Below are positions 1 through 18,124 of a stretch of DNA of 64,000 nt, piece by piece. The position numbers and the translations under genes are program-made. This stretch comes from Muscardinus avellanarius (Eukaryota > Chordata > Mammalia > Rodentia > Gliridae), in NCBI GenBank assembly GCA_963383645.1, contig OY726559.1:118289405-118353404 (forward strand), given 5' to 3'. Numbering within the stretch: the first letter of the stretch is position 1; every line of letters begins with the position of its first letter. A model generated the notes under the pieces. That model was given only the letters and a program-made list of their open reading frames with translations, did no database searches and had not been told where the DNA came from.

Positions 1-415
1 CTTGTCATCCCAGCATTTGGGAGGCAGAGACTGGAGGATGCGGTTCGCAGACAGCCTCAGCTACTTAGTGAGGCCCTTTGCAAATTAGTGATATCCTGTA
101 TCAAAATAAAGAATATAGCCGGGTGTGGTGGTGGTGCATGCTTGTAATCTCAGCACTTGGGAGGCTGAGACAGGAGGATCGCACAGGTTTGAAGCCAGCC
201 TCCGCTACTGAGTGAGGCTCTCAGTAACTTAGTGAGACCCTGTTTCCAAATAAAGTATAAAAGAGGTCTGGGAGTAGAGCCCAGAGGTAGAAACGCCCCT
301 GGGTTCCACCCCCAGTACCACACACACACACACACAAAATAGGGTGTGGGTATCGCTCAGAGGTAGAATGCCTCTGGGTTCCATTCTCAGTAATGGTAAA
401 TAAATAAATAAATAA
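1..415 (+). repeat. Nested B1-dID SINEs in TARS2 intron 13
   Basis: A plus-oriented SINE whose B1 half ends near 115 resumes with its dID half at about 340-400. A second complete copy (about 117-336) with a short CA tail sits in the A-rich linker between them. The gap 416-517 shows nothing recognisable. Confidence 0.85.
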
Positions 416-517
416 AATCTATATAAGCTTAAAAATGTTTCTTTGTAGCTACTGAATATTTAATAAAAACAAAACAAAATATGAATAAGTAAAACTCTGA
501 GCACACATGGAGCTTAC

Positions 518-8459
<7,942 letters not shown>

Positions 8460-8700
8460 TTTCCTTCAAACCGGTGCCTGCACGCTCACATTATCGCCTC
8501 TTTTCCTGCAACAGATTCCTTATTGGTTCGACCCCCAAGATACCCTTGTCTATTGGTTACCAGAGCTGCCACTCTGTTCTGGCCCCGCCTCCGGGGTCTG
8601 CACAGAGGCACACCCTACACAGCAAAAGCTGCCGCGTGAGTGGTTCCGGCTGACCGGAAGACGAAACTGTTACACACACCCGCCATCTCCAAACCCGGCG
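8460..8700 (-). promoter_or_regulatory. TARS2: TARS2 promoter region: two CCAAT boxes, GC box, ETS-like sites, no TATA
   Basis: Directly upstream of the TARS2 start are two CCAAT boxes in the gene's sense (seen as ATTGG at 8522-8526 and 8552-8556), exactly 30 bp apart. An Sp1-type GC box lies at 8581-8592 and two CCGGAA-type ETS cores between about 8644 and 8662. An ATGGCGG element resembling a YY1 site sits near 8685. No TATA box is evident. CCAAT boxes usually lie 60-100 bp upstream of initiation, which suggests a start within a few tens of bases of the ATG and a very short 5' UTR. Site identities are motif matches only. Confidence 0.65.
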
Positions 8701-8875
8701 TTTCAGCTGCAAGTCCAAGGGAGAAAAAAGGTGTCCTGCAGCTTTTTTCTTTTTCTTTCTTCCCCCCTTCCCCGAGAAGGGCTGGAGACCTCTTGAGAGG
8801 GAGAGCCAGAGAAAAACGGGCTGGAAGTGGTAGTTAGTCATTTCCCTTTAACCATAATTTTCTTTTTCCTTTTTC

Positions 8876-9853
8876 TTTTTTTTTAAATTTATTTTTTCTG
8901 GTACTAGGGATGGAACCCAGGGATATTCTACTTCCGAGCTACACCTCCAGCCTTATTTTTTATTCTTTATTTTGAAACAGGGTCTCTGAGTTGTAGAGGG
9001 CCTCACTAATTAGCTGAGGCTGACTGCGAACCGTGATCCTCCTGTTTCAGCCTCCCAAGTACTGAGATTACAAGTGTGTGCCACCACGTCCGGCATCCAT
9101 AATTTTCTTTCTGTCTTTTTGTGTTGTGATACTGCAGGGGTGGAACCCATGGGCTTTCTGACTCTGGGCTATACCCCTCAGCCCTATTTTATAATTTATT
9201 TGAAAACAGGGTCTAAGTTGCTGAGAGCCTCACTGAGTAGCTGAGGCTGGCTTGGAACCTGTGCCATCCTCCTGTCTCAGCCTCCTAAGTGCTGGGATTA
9301 CAAGCGCGCACTACCACACCTGCCTAAATAATTTTCTTATACTTGATTTTTAAGTTCTGTCTGGAACTTTATTTTTATTTTATTTTATTTATTTTTTTTT
9401 TTTTTTTTGCAGGTCTGGGGATGGAACGCAGGGGCATTCAACCTCCAAGCTACACCCCCTGCCCTATTTTTTATTCTTTATTTTGAGACAGGGTCTAAGT
9501 TGCAGAGGGCCTCACTAAGTAGTTGAGGCTGTCCACGAACCGCGATCCTCCAGTCTCAGCCTCCCGAATGCTGGGATTACAAGTGTGCGCCACCACACCC
9601 GGCTCTGTCTGGACTTCAACCAGACAGAAGTAGTGTAAATTCTGGACTTGCCATTAACTAAATAATATTTTCGGTAAATGATGATGATGATGATGATGCT
9701 GGGAATTGAACCCAGGGGTATTCTACCTCCAAGCTACACATCCAACTCTTATTTATTTGTTTATTTATTTATTTATTATTTATTTATTTATTTATTGGTA
9801 CTGGGAATTGAGCCCAGAGGCATTCTACTTCTGAGCTACACCCCAGACCTATT

Positions 9854-9888
<35 letters not shown>

Positions 9889-10500
9889 TTTTGCGGGTTT
9901 GGGTATGAAACCCAGGGGCATTTGACCTCTAAGGTACACCCCCTGCCCTATTTTTTTATTCTTTATTTTTTGAAACAGGGTCTCACTAAGTTGCAGAGGG
10001 CCTCATAAGTACCAATTTTATTTATTATTTGCAAACCAGGGTCTCACAAGGTTGCTGAGAACCTCACTAGGTTGTCGAGTCCGACTTTGAACTTGCAATC
10101 CTCCTGTCTCAACCTTCCAAGTACTAAGATTACACTATTTTATTTTATTTTACTTATTTTTTGTGGGTCTGGGGATGGAACCCAGGGGAATTCTACCTCC
10201 AAGGTATACCCCCAGCCCTATTTTTTATTCTTTAATTTGAAACAGGGTCTCACTGAGTTGCAAAGGGCCTCACTAAGTAGCTGAGGCTGTCCTCAAACTG
10301 CGATCCTCCTGTCTCAGCCTCCCAAATGCTGGGATTACAAGAGTGCACCACCACACCAGCATATTTTTTATTTTGAAACAGCCTCACTAAATTATAGTAG
10401 AAAGTCTCACTAAATTGCTGAGGTAGGCCTTGAACTTGTGATGCTCCCATCTCCCAAGTACTGGGATTACAGGCATACACCACCATGCCTGGCTTGGTAA
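8876..10500 (-). repeat. Block of minus-strand SINEs upstream of TARS2
   Basis: A continuous run of minus-oriented copies: about 8885-9093, 9115-9328 and 9400-9605, several dID halves separated by (TTTA)n between 9690 and 9990, then fragments and copies at about 10020-10130, 10155-10365 and 10366-10495. A (GAT)n tract is at 9678-9697 and (TTTA)n tracts at about 9755-9798 and 9857-9893. No gene is seen. Confidence 0.85.
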
Positions 10501-10514
10501 ATTATTAAATTTCT

Positions 10515-11089
10515 TTAAGCCTCAGCTACTTAGGCACTCTGGAACTCAGTGAGACCCTGTTTCAAAATAAGGAATAAAAACTAGGGCAGGGGGTATAGCT
10601 TGGAGGTTGAATGGCCCTGGGTTCCATCCCCAGACCCACAAAAAAAAAAAAAAAAAAAAAAAAGAGAGAAGAATAGTCAGGTGTGGTGGCACAAACACCT
10701 TTAATGGCAGTACTTGGCTGAGGCTAAAACAATAGAATCCCAGGTTCAAGACCAGCCTCAGCAAATTGGTGGAGACTCTTGGCAATTTATCGAGACTGTG
10801 TTTCAAAATGAAAAATAAAATAAAAGCTGGGTGTAATGGTGCATGCTTGTAATCCCAGGATTTAGGAGGGTGAGAAGGATGATTGCAGTTTACAGCCAGC
10901 CTCAGCTACTTAGTGAGGCCCTCTACAATGTAATGAAACCATTTCAAAATAAATAATAAAAAATAGGGTAGGGGGTGTAGCTCGAATGCCCCTGGGTGTG
11001 ATCCCCAAACCCGCAAAAAAAAAAAAAAAAAAAAAGGTCTGGTCTTGTAGATCAGAAGTGGAATGCCTCTGGGTTTCATTCCCAGTACT

Positions 11090-11123
<34 letters not shown>

Positions 11124-12164
11124 TAAAAGAAGCAGGGCTGGGGGTATAGCTTGAAGGTAGAATGCCCCTGGGTTTCATTTCCAGTAAGGCAATAAATAAA
11201 TAAATTCAAAAGAGCTGGACGTGGGAGGTGTAGCTCAGAGATAGAATTGCCCTGGGTTCAATCCCCAAAACCAAGAGAGGTAGTTTTATGTACTTCGTCT
11301 AACATGGTGCTTGGTATATGGTCGTGTGTAATATCTACAAGAAGCAATTATAAAGTGGGTGCAGTAGACACCTGTAATCCCAGTATACAAGAGGCTGAGA
11401 CAGGAGAATTACAGGTTCAAAGCCAGCCTGGTCAACTTTGCAAGTTGACCAGTAACCTAGTAAGACCCCCTTTCCAAATAAGTAAAATTGTGCTGGTGGT
11501 GTAGCTCAGAGGGTAGACTGCCTCTGGATTCAATTCATTCGCCAGCAACACACACACATGCATGCACGCATGCATGTACACATGTACACACACACACGCA
11601 CACACAGACACAGCAATTATAGCAGGATATGGTGGAGTAAGCCTATAACCTCAGTATTTGGGAGGCTGAAACAGGAGATCATAGGTTTGAGGATAGCCTC
11701 AGTAGCCCAGTGAAGCCTTCTTTTAAAATAAAAAGGGCCGAGGAGCCGGGCATGGTGGCGCACACTTGTAATCTTAGCATTTGGGAGCCTGAGACGAGAG
11801 GATCTCAGTTTGAGGACAGCCTCAGCTACTACTTAGTGAGGCCCTTTGCAACTCAGTGAGAACCTGTTGCAAAATAAAGACTAAAAAATAGGGCTGGGAA
11901 GCTGGGCATGGTGGCGCACGCTTGTAATCCCAGCATTTGGTAGTCTGAAACTGGAGGATTGCAGTTCGCAGACAGCCTCAGCTGCTTAGTGAGGCCCTCT
12001 GCAACTCAGTGAGACCCTGTTTCAAAATAAAGAATAAAAATAGGGCTGGGGTGTAGCTTGCAGGTAGAAGGCCCCTGGGTTCCATCCCTAGTACCCCCGA
12101 AAAAATGATAAAAAGGGCTTGGGGTATAGCTGGGATATACAATTCCCCTGAATTTAACCCCAGC

Positions 12165-12166
<2 letters not shown>
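10515..12166 (+). repeat. Block of plus-strand SINEs, inverted relative to the preceding block
   Basis: Plus-oriented copies and halves succeed each other: about 10515-10650, 10675-10830, 10831-11030, dID halves at 11035-11095 and 11125-11195, then copies from 11215 to 11550, 11610-11720 and 11745-12166. The last set includes nested insertions. Two long poly(A) runs end the 11030 and 11095 copies. Confidence 0.85.

Positions 12167-12211
<45 letters not shown>
12167..12211. repeat. (CA)n microsatellite at a SINE tail
   Basis: An uninterrupted CA tract that starts at the 'cccagcaacaca' end of a plus dID half. Confidence 0.95.
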
Positions 12212-12214
<3 letters not shown>

Positions 12215-12300
12215 CCTTAGAAACCTCTTTATCTTACAGATATGAAATTTAAGGTCAGAGAAGGTAAATCATTTAAATTCAAACAGTAACTGTTGCTGCT
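12215..12300 (+). repeat. MIR remnant, left piece
   Basis: The sequence resembles the central part of a mammalian-wide interspersed repeat (cttacagatatgaaatttaa and following). It appears to continue at about 12744-12790 after a SINE insertion. It is too diverged for more than a family call. Confidence 0.5.
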
Positions 12301-12304
12301 TCTC

Positions 12305-12745
12305 CTTCGCATGTGTGTGTGGTGCTTGGGATTGAACCCAGGGGCACTCTCCCTCTGAGTTACATCCCCAGCCCTATTTCTTTTTTTTTTTTTTTTTCTT
12401 TTTTTTTTTGTGGTACTGGGGTTCCTGGAAGCCCTTCCACCTCCGGGCTACACTCCCAGACCTATTTTTTACATTTTTTATTTGGAAACAGGGTCTCCTA
12501 AGCCAGCATGCGCGGCTGGCTTCGAACCTGCGCGATCCTCCTGTCTCTGCCTCCCAAGCGCGGGGATTACAAGCGTGCGCCACCACGCCCAGCAACACCC
12601 CCAGCCCTATTTCTTTCTCTCTCTCTCTTTTTTTTAAACAGGGTCTCCCTAGGTTGATGAGTCTCACGACTTGCTGAGGTTGTCCTCGAACCTGCGGTCC
12701 TCCTGTCTCAGCTAAGAATACAAACAGGTGCCACCACACCTGACC
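12305..12745 (-). repeat. Minus-strand SINEs splitting an MIR
   Basis: A dID half (about 12310-12380) and a B1 half (about 12600-12740) of one minus-oriented copy are separated by an inserted short-subtype minus copy (about 12400-12597). The whole set separates two MIR-like flanks. Confidence 0.7.
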
Positions 12746-12827
12746 TGAAGTCGGCTTCTCAATCCAAAACCTACACACTTTCACGACATCTTACATCCTC
12801 TAGGAACTCAATTTACTCCCAATAGAC

Positions 12828-13482
12828 TTATAGCCGGGCGTGGTGGCGCACGCTTGTCATCCCAGCATTGGGAGGCTGAGACAGGAGGATCGCGTTTCGC
12901 GGCCAGCCTCAGCTACTTAGGCCCTTTGCAACTCAGGGAGACCCTGTTTCAAAATAAAGAATAAGCCGGGCGTGGTGGCGCACGTTTGTAATCCCTGCGC
13001 TTGGGAGGCTGAGACAGGAGGATCGCACAGGTTCGAAGCCAGCCTCAGCTACTGAGTGAGGCTCTCAGCAACTTAGTGAGATCCTGTTTCCAAATAAAAA
13101 ATATAAAATATGTCTGGGAGTATAGCCCAGAGGTAGAAGGCCTCTGGGTTCCAACCCCACTACCACACACACACACAAAATAAATAAATAAATAAATAAA
13201 TAAATAAAAAGAATAAAAGTTGGGCATGGTGGCAACGCTTGTAATCCCAGCATTCGGGAGGCTAAAACAGGAGGATCATGGTTCACGGACAGCCTCAGCT
13301 ACTTAATGAGGCCCTTTGCAACTCAATGAGACCCTGTTTCAAAATAAAGAATTAAGCCGGGAGTGGCGGCGCATGCTTGTGATCCCCGCACTTGGGAGGC
13401 AGAGACAGGAGGATCGCGCAGGTTCAAAGCCAGCCTCTCTGGCTTAAGAGACCCTGTTTCCAAATTTAAAAAATACATATAT

Positions 13483-13523
<41 letters not shown>

Positions 13524-14035
13524 GTGTGTCTGAGAGTGTAGCCTGGAGGTAGAAGGTTTTACAGGAACCCCAGTACACAAAAAAATAATAATAAAGAATA
13601 AAAGCTGGACGTGGTTGCGCACGCTTGTAATCCCAGCATTCAAGAGGCTGAGACAGGAGGATCGCGGCTCGTGAACAGCCTCAGCTACTTAGTGAGGCCC
13701 TCGGCAACTCAGTGAGTCCTTGTTTCAAAATAAAGAATAAAAACAAGCCGGGCGTGGTGGCGCACGCTTGTAATCCCAGCATTCGGGAGGCTGAGACAGG
13801 AGGATCGTGGTTCGCGGACAGCCTCAGCTACTTAGTGAGGCCTCTGCAACTCAGTGAGACCCGGTTTCAAAATAAAGAATAAAAAATAGGGCAGGGTGTG
13901 TAGCTCGGAGGTCAAATGCCCCTGGGTTCCATCCCCAGACCCGCCCCCCCAAAAAAATAATAAAAACAGAGCTGGGGGTGTAGCTTTGAGGTAGAATGCC
14001 CCTGGGTTCCACCTCCAGTACTGCAAAACAAAACA
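12828..14035 (+). repeat. Plus-strand SINEs with serial nesting
   Basis: Plus copies begin at about 12833, 12963, 13219, 13354, 13600 and 13745. Several start inside the A-rich linker of the copy to their left ('caaaataaagaat' directly followed by 'agccggg'). A dID half closes the block at about 13970-14025. Confidence 0.85.
13485..13520. repeat. (GT)n microsatellite inside a SINE linker
   Basis: A GT tract within the A/T-rich linker of a plus short-subtype SINE rather than at its tail. Confidence 0.95.
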
Positions 14036-14903
14036 ACAACATTAGAAACACGTTTTTATTTGTGGTAAAGTATAAAGGGCCATTCTTTGTGGGCAGCTGT
14101 GTGCTTCCCAGTGGCTCCCAGTTTGCCCCCCTGGCCTGGGGGTGGGGACGGTTGGTGTTGGCTTCTAAGTTTCAGTGGTGATAGAATCCAGGGTTGTGGA
14201 GGAAGAGTTGCCAGAGAAAGCTGTTTAATCTGGGTTTCCAGGGGCCAGAAGTTCTGTCCAGGGAGGGCTGCTGATCCGAGTCAGAGGCACCACTCTGGAT
14301 CTTGGCTCCATTTTGGCAGGTTAGAACTCTGAAATACAAAGAGAAGGGGACAAGACAGTGGGAGAGGTTCCTAGGGGAGAGGCAGAAGAAGGCAGTAAGA
14401 ATTCTTAAATGGCCTTTAGAAAGGCAGGGCATTTCTCAGGTCGTGTTACATTGCAGGCAACCAAATGGCAGGTGCTCAATAAATAATTATTGAATTAAGT
14501 ATGTACCAATCGCTGTATTATCGAGATGCTCCATAGGCTATAGACTGATCCAAGTCTTGAATCACTGCCTTGTCCTCTTTTGTTGGGATTGTGGGGATAA
14601 GTAGGCTACCTAGATGGCAGCTCCCTACACTCACTCCCCAAACATTTACTGACTGCTGACGGTGCGATGTGCTGAGCTGGGTGCCACGGAGATGCCAATC
14701 GATCAAGGATCACAGCATCCCACCCTCACAGCAGGCAGCACGAGCCAGTTAAGGTCGGTTCCATAATGACTGCTTCTCCAACTTCTGACTAGCCTATGCC
14801 TCAGGCTCTGGGAATTTTAACCCGTTAGCCTCAGTCCAGGAGACATCTAATCCTGGAATGTCTCTTGTTGCCCTCCTCACCCCTGACAGCCAGAATACGG
14901 CTG
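14036..14903. other. Mostly unique intergenic segment with old MIR/L2-like traces
   Basis: No exon-like open frame with family similarity was seen. The segment around 14468-14500 (ggtgctcaataaataatt) and that around 14635-14700 look like old mammalian-wide repeat ends. The remainder is unique. Confidence 0.5.
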
Positions 14904-15110
14904 AGCCGGGCGTGGTGGCGCACGCTTGTAATCCCTGTGCCTGGGAGGCTGAGACAGGAGGATCGCACAGGTTCGAAGCCAGCCTCAGCTACTTAGTGAG
15001 GCTCTCAGCAACTTAGTGAGACCCTGTTTCCAAATAAAATATAAAATAGGTCTGGGAGTATAGCCCGGAGGTAGAAAGCCTCTGGGTTCCACCCCCAGTA
15101 CCACCAAACA
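14904..15110 (+). repeat. B1-dID SINE, 'aatccctg...tctgggagtatagcc' subtype
   Basis: A complete plus-oriented copy. Its 3' end (cccagtaccacc) runs directly into the (CA)n tract that follows. Confidence 0.85.
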
Positions 15111-15135
15111 CACACACACACACACACACACACAT

Positions 15136-15174
<39 letters not shown>
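15108..15174. repeat. (CA)n microsatellite at a SINE tail
   Basis: A CA tract interrupted once by TG, continuous with the 'cagtaccacc' end of the plus SINE to its left. Confidence 0.95.
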
Positions 15175-15176
<2 letters not shown>

Positions 15177-15276
15177 TACTGAATACTTTCTCTGTGCTGA
15201 GTGCTAAGCTTTCATCCTCAATTCCTAGGACAGCCCTGTCAGGGGGCATACTTATTCTCACCTTAAAACATAGAAA
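15177..15276 (+). repeat. MIR fragment
   Basis: The core sequence (ctgtgctgagtgctaagctt and onward to the region reading attctcacctt) matches the MIR pattern. It is bounded by the (CA)n tract on the left and a plus SINE on the right. Confidence 0.6.
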
Positions 15277-16788
15277 AGCCGGGCGTGGTGGTGCACATTT
15301 GGAATCCTAGTACTTGGGAGGCTGAGACAGGAAAATCACAGGTTTAAGGAAAGTCTCAGCAAGTAGTGAGACTCTCATCAACGTAGCAAGACCCTGTTTC
15401 TAAATTAAAATAAGTCTGGAGTTTTAGTTTGGAAGTAAAATGCCCCTGGGTTCAATCCCCAGCGCCATAAAAGAAACATAAAAGCCGGGCGTGGTGGCGC
15501 ACACTTGTAATCCCCGCGCTTGGGAGGCAGAGACAGGAGGATCACGCAGGTTCGAAGCCAGCCGCACGCGCTGGCTTAGGAGACCCTGTTTCCAAATAAA
15601 AATGTAAAAATAGGTCTGGGAGTGTAGCCTGGAGGTAGAAGGGCTTCCAGGAACCCCAGTACCACCAAAAAAAAAAAAAAAAGAAACATAAAAAATGAGG
15701 CAGGTATGCGGATATATGCCTGTTAGCTCTGTATTTAGGAGGCTGAGACAGGTGGATTATAGGTTCAAGGCCAGCCTCAGCAGCTCAGTGAGACCCTGTT
15801 TCACAATAAAAAATAAGCTGGGCGTGGTGGCACACACTTTTAATCTCAGCACTTGGGAGACTGAGACAGGAGGACTGTGATTCACAGACAGCCTCAGTTA
15901 CTTAGTGAGGCCCTTTGCAACTCAGTGAGACCCTGTTTCAAAGTAAAGAATAAAAAATAAGGCTGGGAGTGTAGCTCGGAGGTAGAATGCCCCTGAGTTC
16001 CATCTCCAGTACCGCAAAAATAAAAATAAAGAAATATATATATAATAAGCTAGGCATGGTGCTGCATACTTGTAATCCCAGCATTTAGGAGGCTGAAAAT
16101 GGAAAATTGTGGTTTGCTGCCAGCCTCAGCTACTTAGTGAGGCCCTTTGCAACTCAGTGAGACCCTGTTTCAAAAATAAAAAAGTCTTAAAAATAGGGCT
16201 GGGGATGTAGCTCGGAGGTACATTGCCCCTGGGTTCCATCCCCAGTACTGAAAAAAAAAAAAAAAAAGAAAGAAAAAAGGAATAAAAAATAGGCCGAGTG
16301 TGGTGTGCATACTTGTAATCCCAGCATTTGGGAGGCTGAGACAGGAAGATGGTGGTTTGTGGACAACCTCAGCTACTTAGTGAGGCCCTTTACAATTCAG
16401 TGAGACCCTGTTTCAAAATAAAAAAATAAATAAGGCTGGGGATATAGATCAGGGTAGAATGCCCCTGGGTTCAATCTTAGGTACAAAAATAAATAAATAT
16501 AAAATAAAGTCGGCTGTGGTGGCACACACTTGTAATCCCAGTACTTGGGAGGCTGAGACAAGAGGATTGTGGGTTTGTGGCCAGCCTCAGCTACTTAGTG
16601 AGGTCCTCTAAAATTTAGTGAGACTCCATTTCAAAATAAAGAATAAAAAATTGGACTGGGGGGTGTAGCTTGGGGTAGAATGCCTCTAGGTTCAATCTCC
16701 ACTATCACAAAAATAAAATAAAATATATAAAATAACATAGAGCTGGGGTGTAGCTCTGAGGTAGAATGCCCCTAAATTCAATCCCTAG

Positions 16789-16834
<46 letters not shown>

Positions 16835-17339
16835 GTAGGGAAAAGTGAATCCTAAGAAAGGGTATCTGAGACCCTTAGTCAAGTTTTAGAAAATTCTCAG
16901 CTTTAGCTGGGCATGGTGGCACACGCTTGTAATCCCAGCGCTTGGGAGGCTGAGACAGGAGGATCACATGGGTTCAAAGCCAGCTTCAGCTACTTAGTGA
17001 GGCTCTCAGCAACTTATGTGAGACCCTGTTTCCAAATAAAATATAAAATGGGTCTGAGAGTATAGCCCAGAGGTAGAAAGCCTCTGGGTTCCACCTCCAG
17101 TACTTTTAGATTAGGTATCCTGCCAGGTACCAAGGCACACACCTAATCCCAGTACTTGGGAGGCTGAGACAGGAAGATTGCAAAAAAGACCTTGTTTCCA
17201 AATAAAATATAAAATAGGTCTGGGAGTGTTGCCTGAAGGTAGAAAGCCTCTGGCTCCATCCCCAGCAACCACACACACAAAAATAGGGCTGGGGGTAGAG
17301 CTTGGAGGTAGAATGCCCTTGGGTTCCATCCCCAGTAAC

Positions 17340-17345
<6 letters not shown>
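15277..17345 (+). repeat. Block of plus-strand SINEs, about ten copies
   Basis: Plus copies or halves start at about 15279, 15482, 15690, 15815, 16048, 16292, 16508, 16738 (dID half), 16905, 17112 and 17285 (dID half). All share one orientation. The 15482 copy is the short subtype. No unique sequence longer than about 100 bp separates them. Confidence 0.85.
16792..16832. repeat. (CA)n microsatellite at a SINE tail
   Basis: A CA tract following 'atccctagtat' of a plus dID half. Confidence 0.95.

Positions 17346-17386
<41 letters not shown>
17342..17386. repeat. (CA)n microsatellite at a SINE tail
   Basis: A CA tract following 'ccccagtaacta' of a plus dID half. Confidence 0.95.
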
Positions 17387-17389
<3 letters not shown>

Positions 17390-18124
17390 GGAAATAATAA
17401 AAAAATAAGAAATACCCCTAGCCTACTAAATGCTTTTGAGGCTCAAAAAGTGGCCAAGCAGCTAGATGGATAGGAAGTGGTATGGGTGTTAGGTTTATTA
17501 TTCTTGTTGTTTTTAGGTACTGGGTATCGAAACCGGGGGTAGTCCACCTTCAAGCTACACTTCCAGCTTTTTTATTTTGGAAGCAGGGTCTAGCTCAGTT
17601 GCTGAGACAAGCCTTGAATTTGTGATCCTCCTATCTCAGCCTCCCAAGTACTAGGATTACAGGCCTGCACCACCACTTCAGGCTAAAATTTTTTTTTTTT
17701 TTTTTTTTTTTTGTCTTGGAAGGTTTAGAATGGGGCCAACTTTTACTTCTGTTTGAAGCAGCCACAATGGGAGAAAGTTCAGCCAAATTTGAGTAGATAG
17801 AGGGGAAAGCTTCCTGCCAGGGGCAGGGAGATAATCTGTACTTTGGCTTTGAAAAACAAAGCCCTGGGCTCACCTAAAATATCCACTAGGATTTCCCTTC
17901 TCTGAGACATCTCTGGAGTCTGTAGAAGAGAAACAAGGAAACAGACGCCTCCTCCCTCGCCTCAACCTTGACTGGCCAGGTCAAGGCCAGGGGAGGAAGA
18001 ATGTGGAAATATAAACAGAGCCAGTTCAGGGATGTCAACTTAGGTTCAATGCTGAAGTAAGAAAATAAACAACCAAGGAAAGAGCCAACTACTCTTACAA
18101 ATCCCAAATACATCTATAGAAGGG
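17346..18124. other. Intergenic segment with one minus-strand SINE
   Basis: After a (CA)n tract there is about 110 bp of unique sequence, a minus-oriented SINE at about 17515-17685 and a T-run to 17712. Unique sequence to 18124 has no exon I could recognise. Confidence 0.65.

Noticed and set aside
11125..11195. tRNA-like 'gtagctcagaggtag...gggttc' segments
   Set aside because: They are the tRNA-derived dID halves of SINEs. The sequence between the A and B boxes is shortened and no cloverleaf can form, so they are not tRNA genes.
14904..17345. Regularly spaced repeats resembling an array
   Set aside because: The units are 200-bp SINE copies with diverged sequence and A tails, not short direct repeats with spacers, so this is no CRISPR array.
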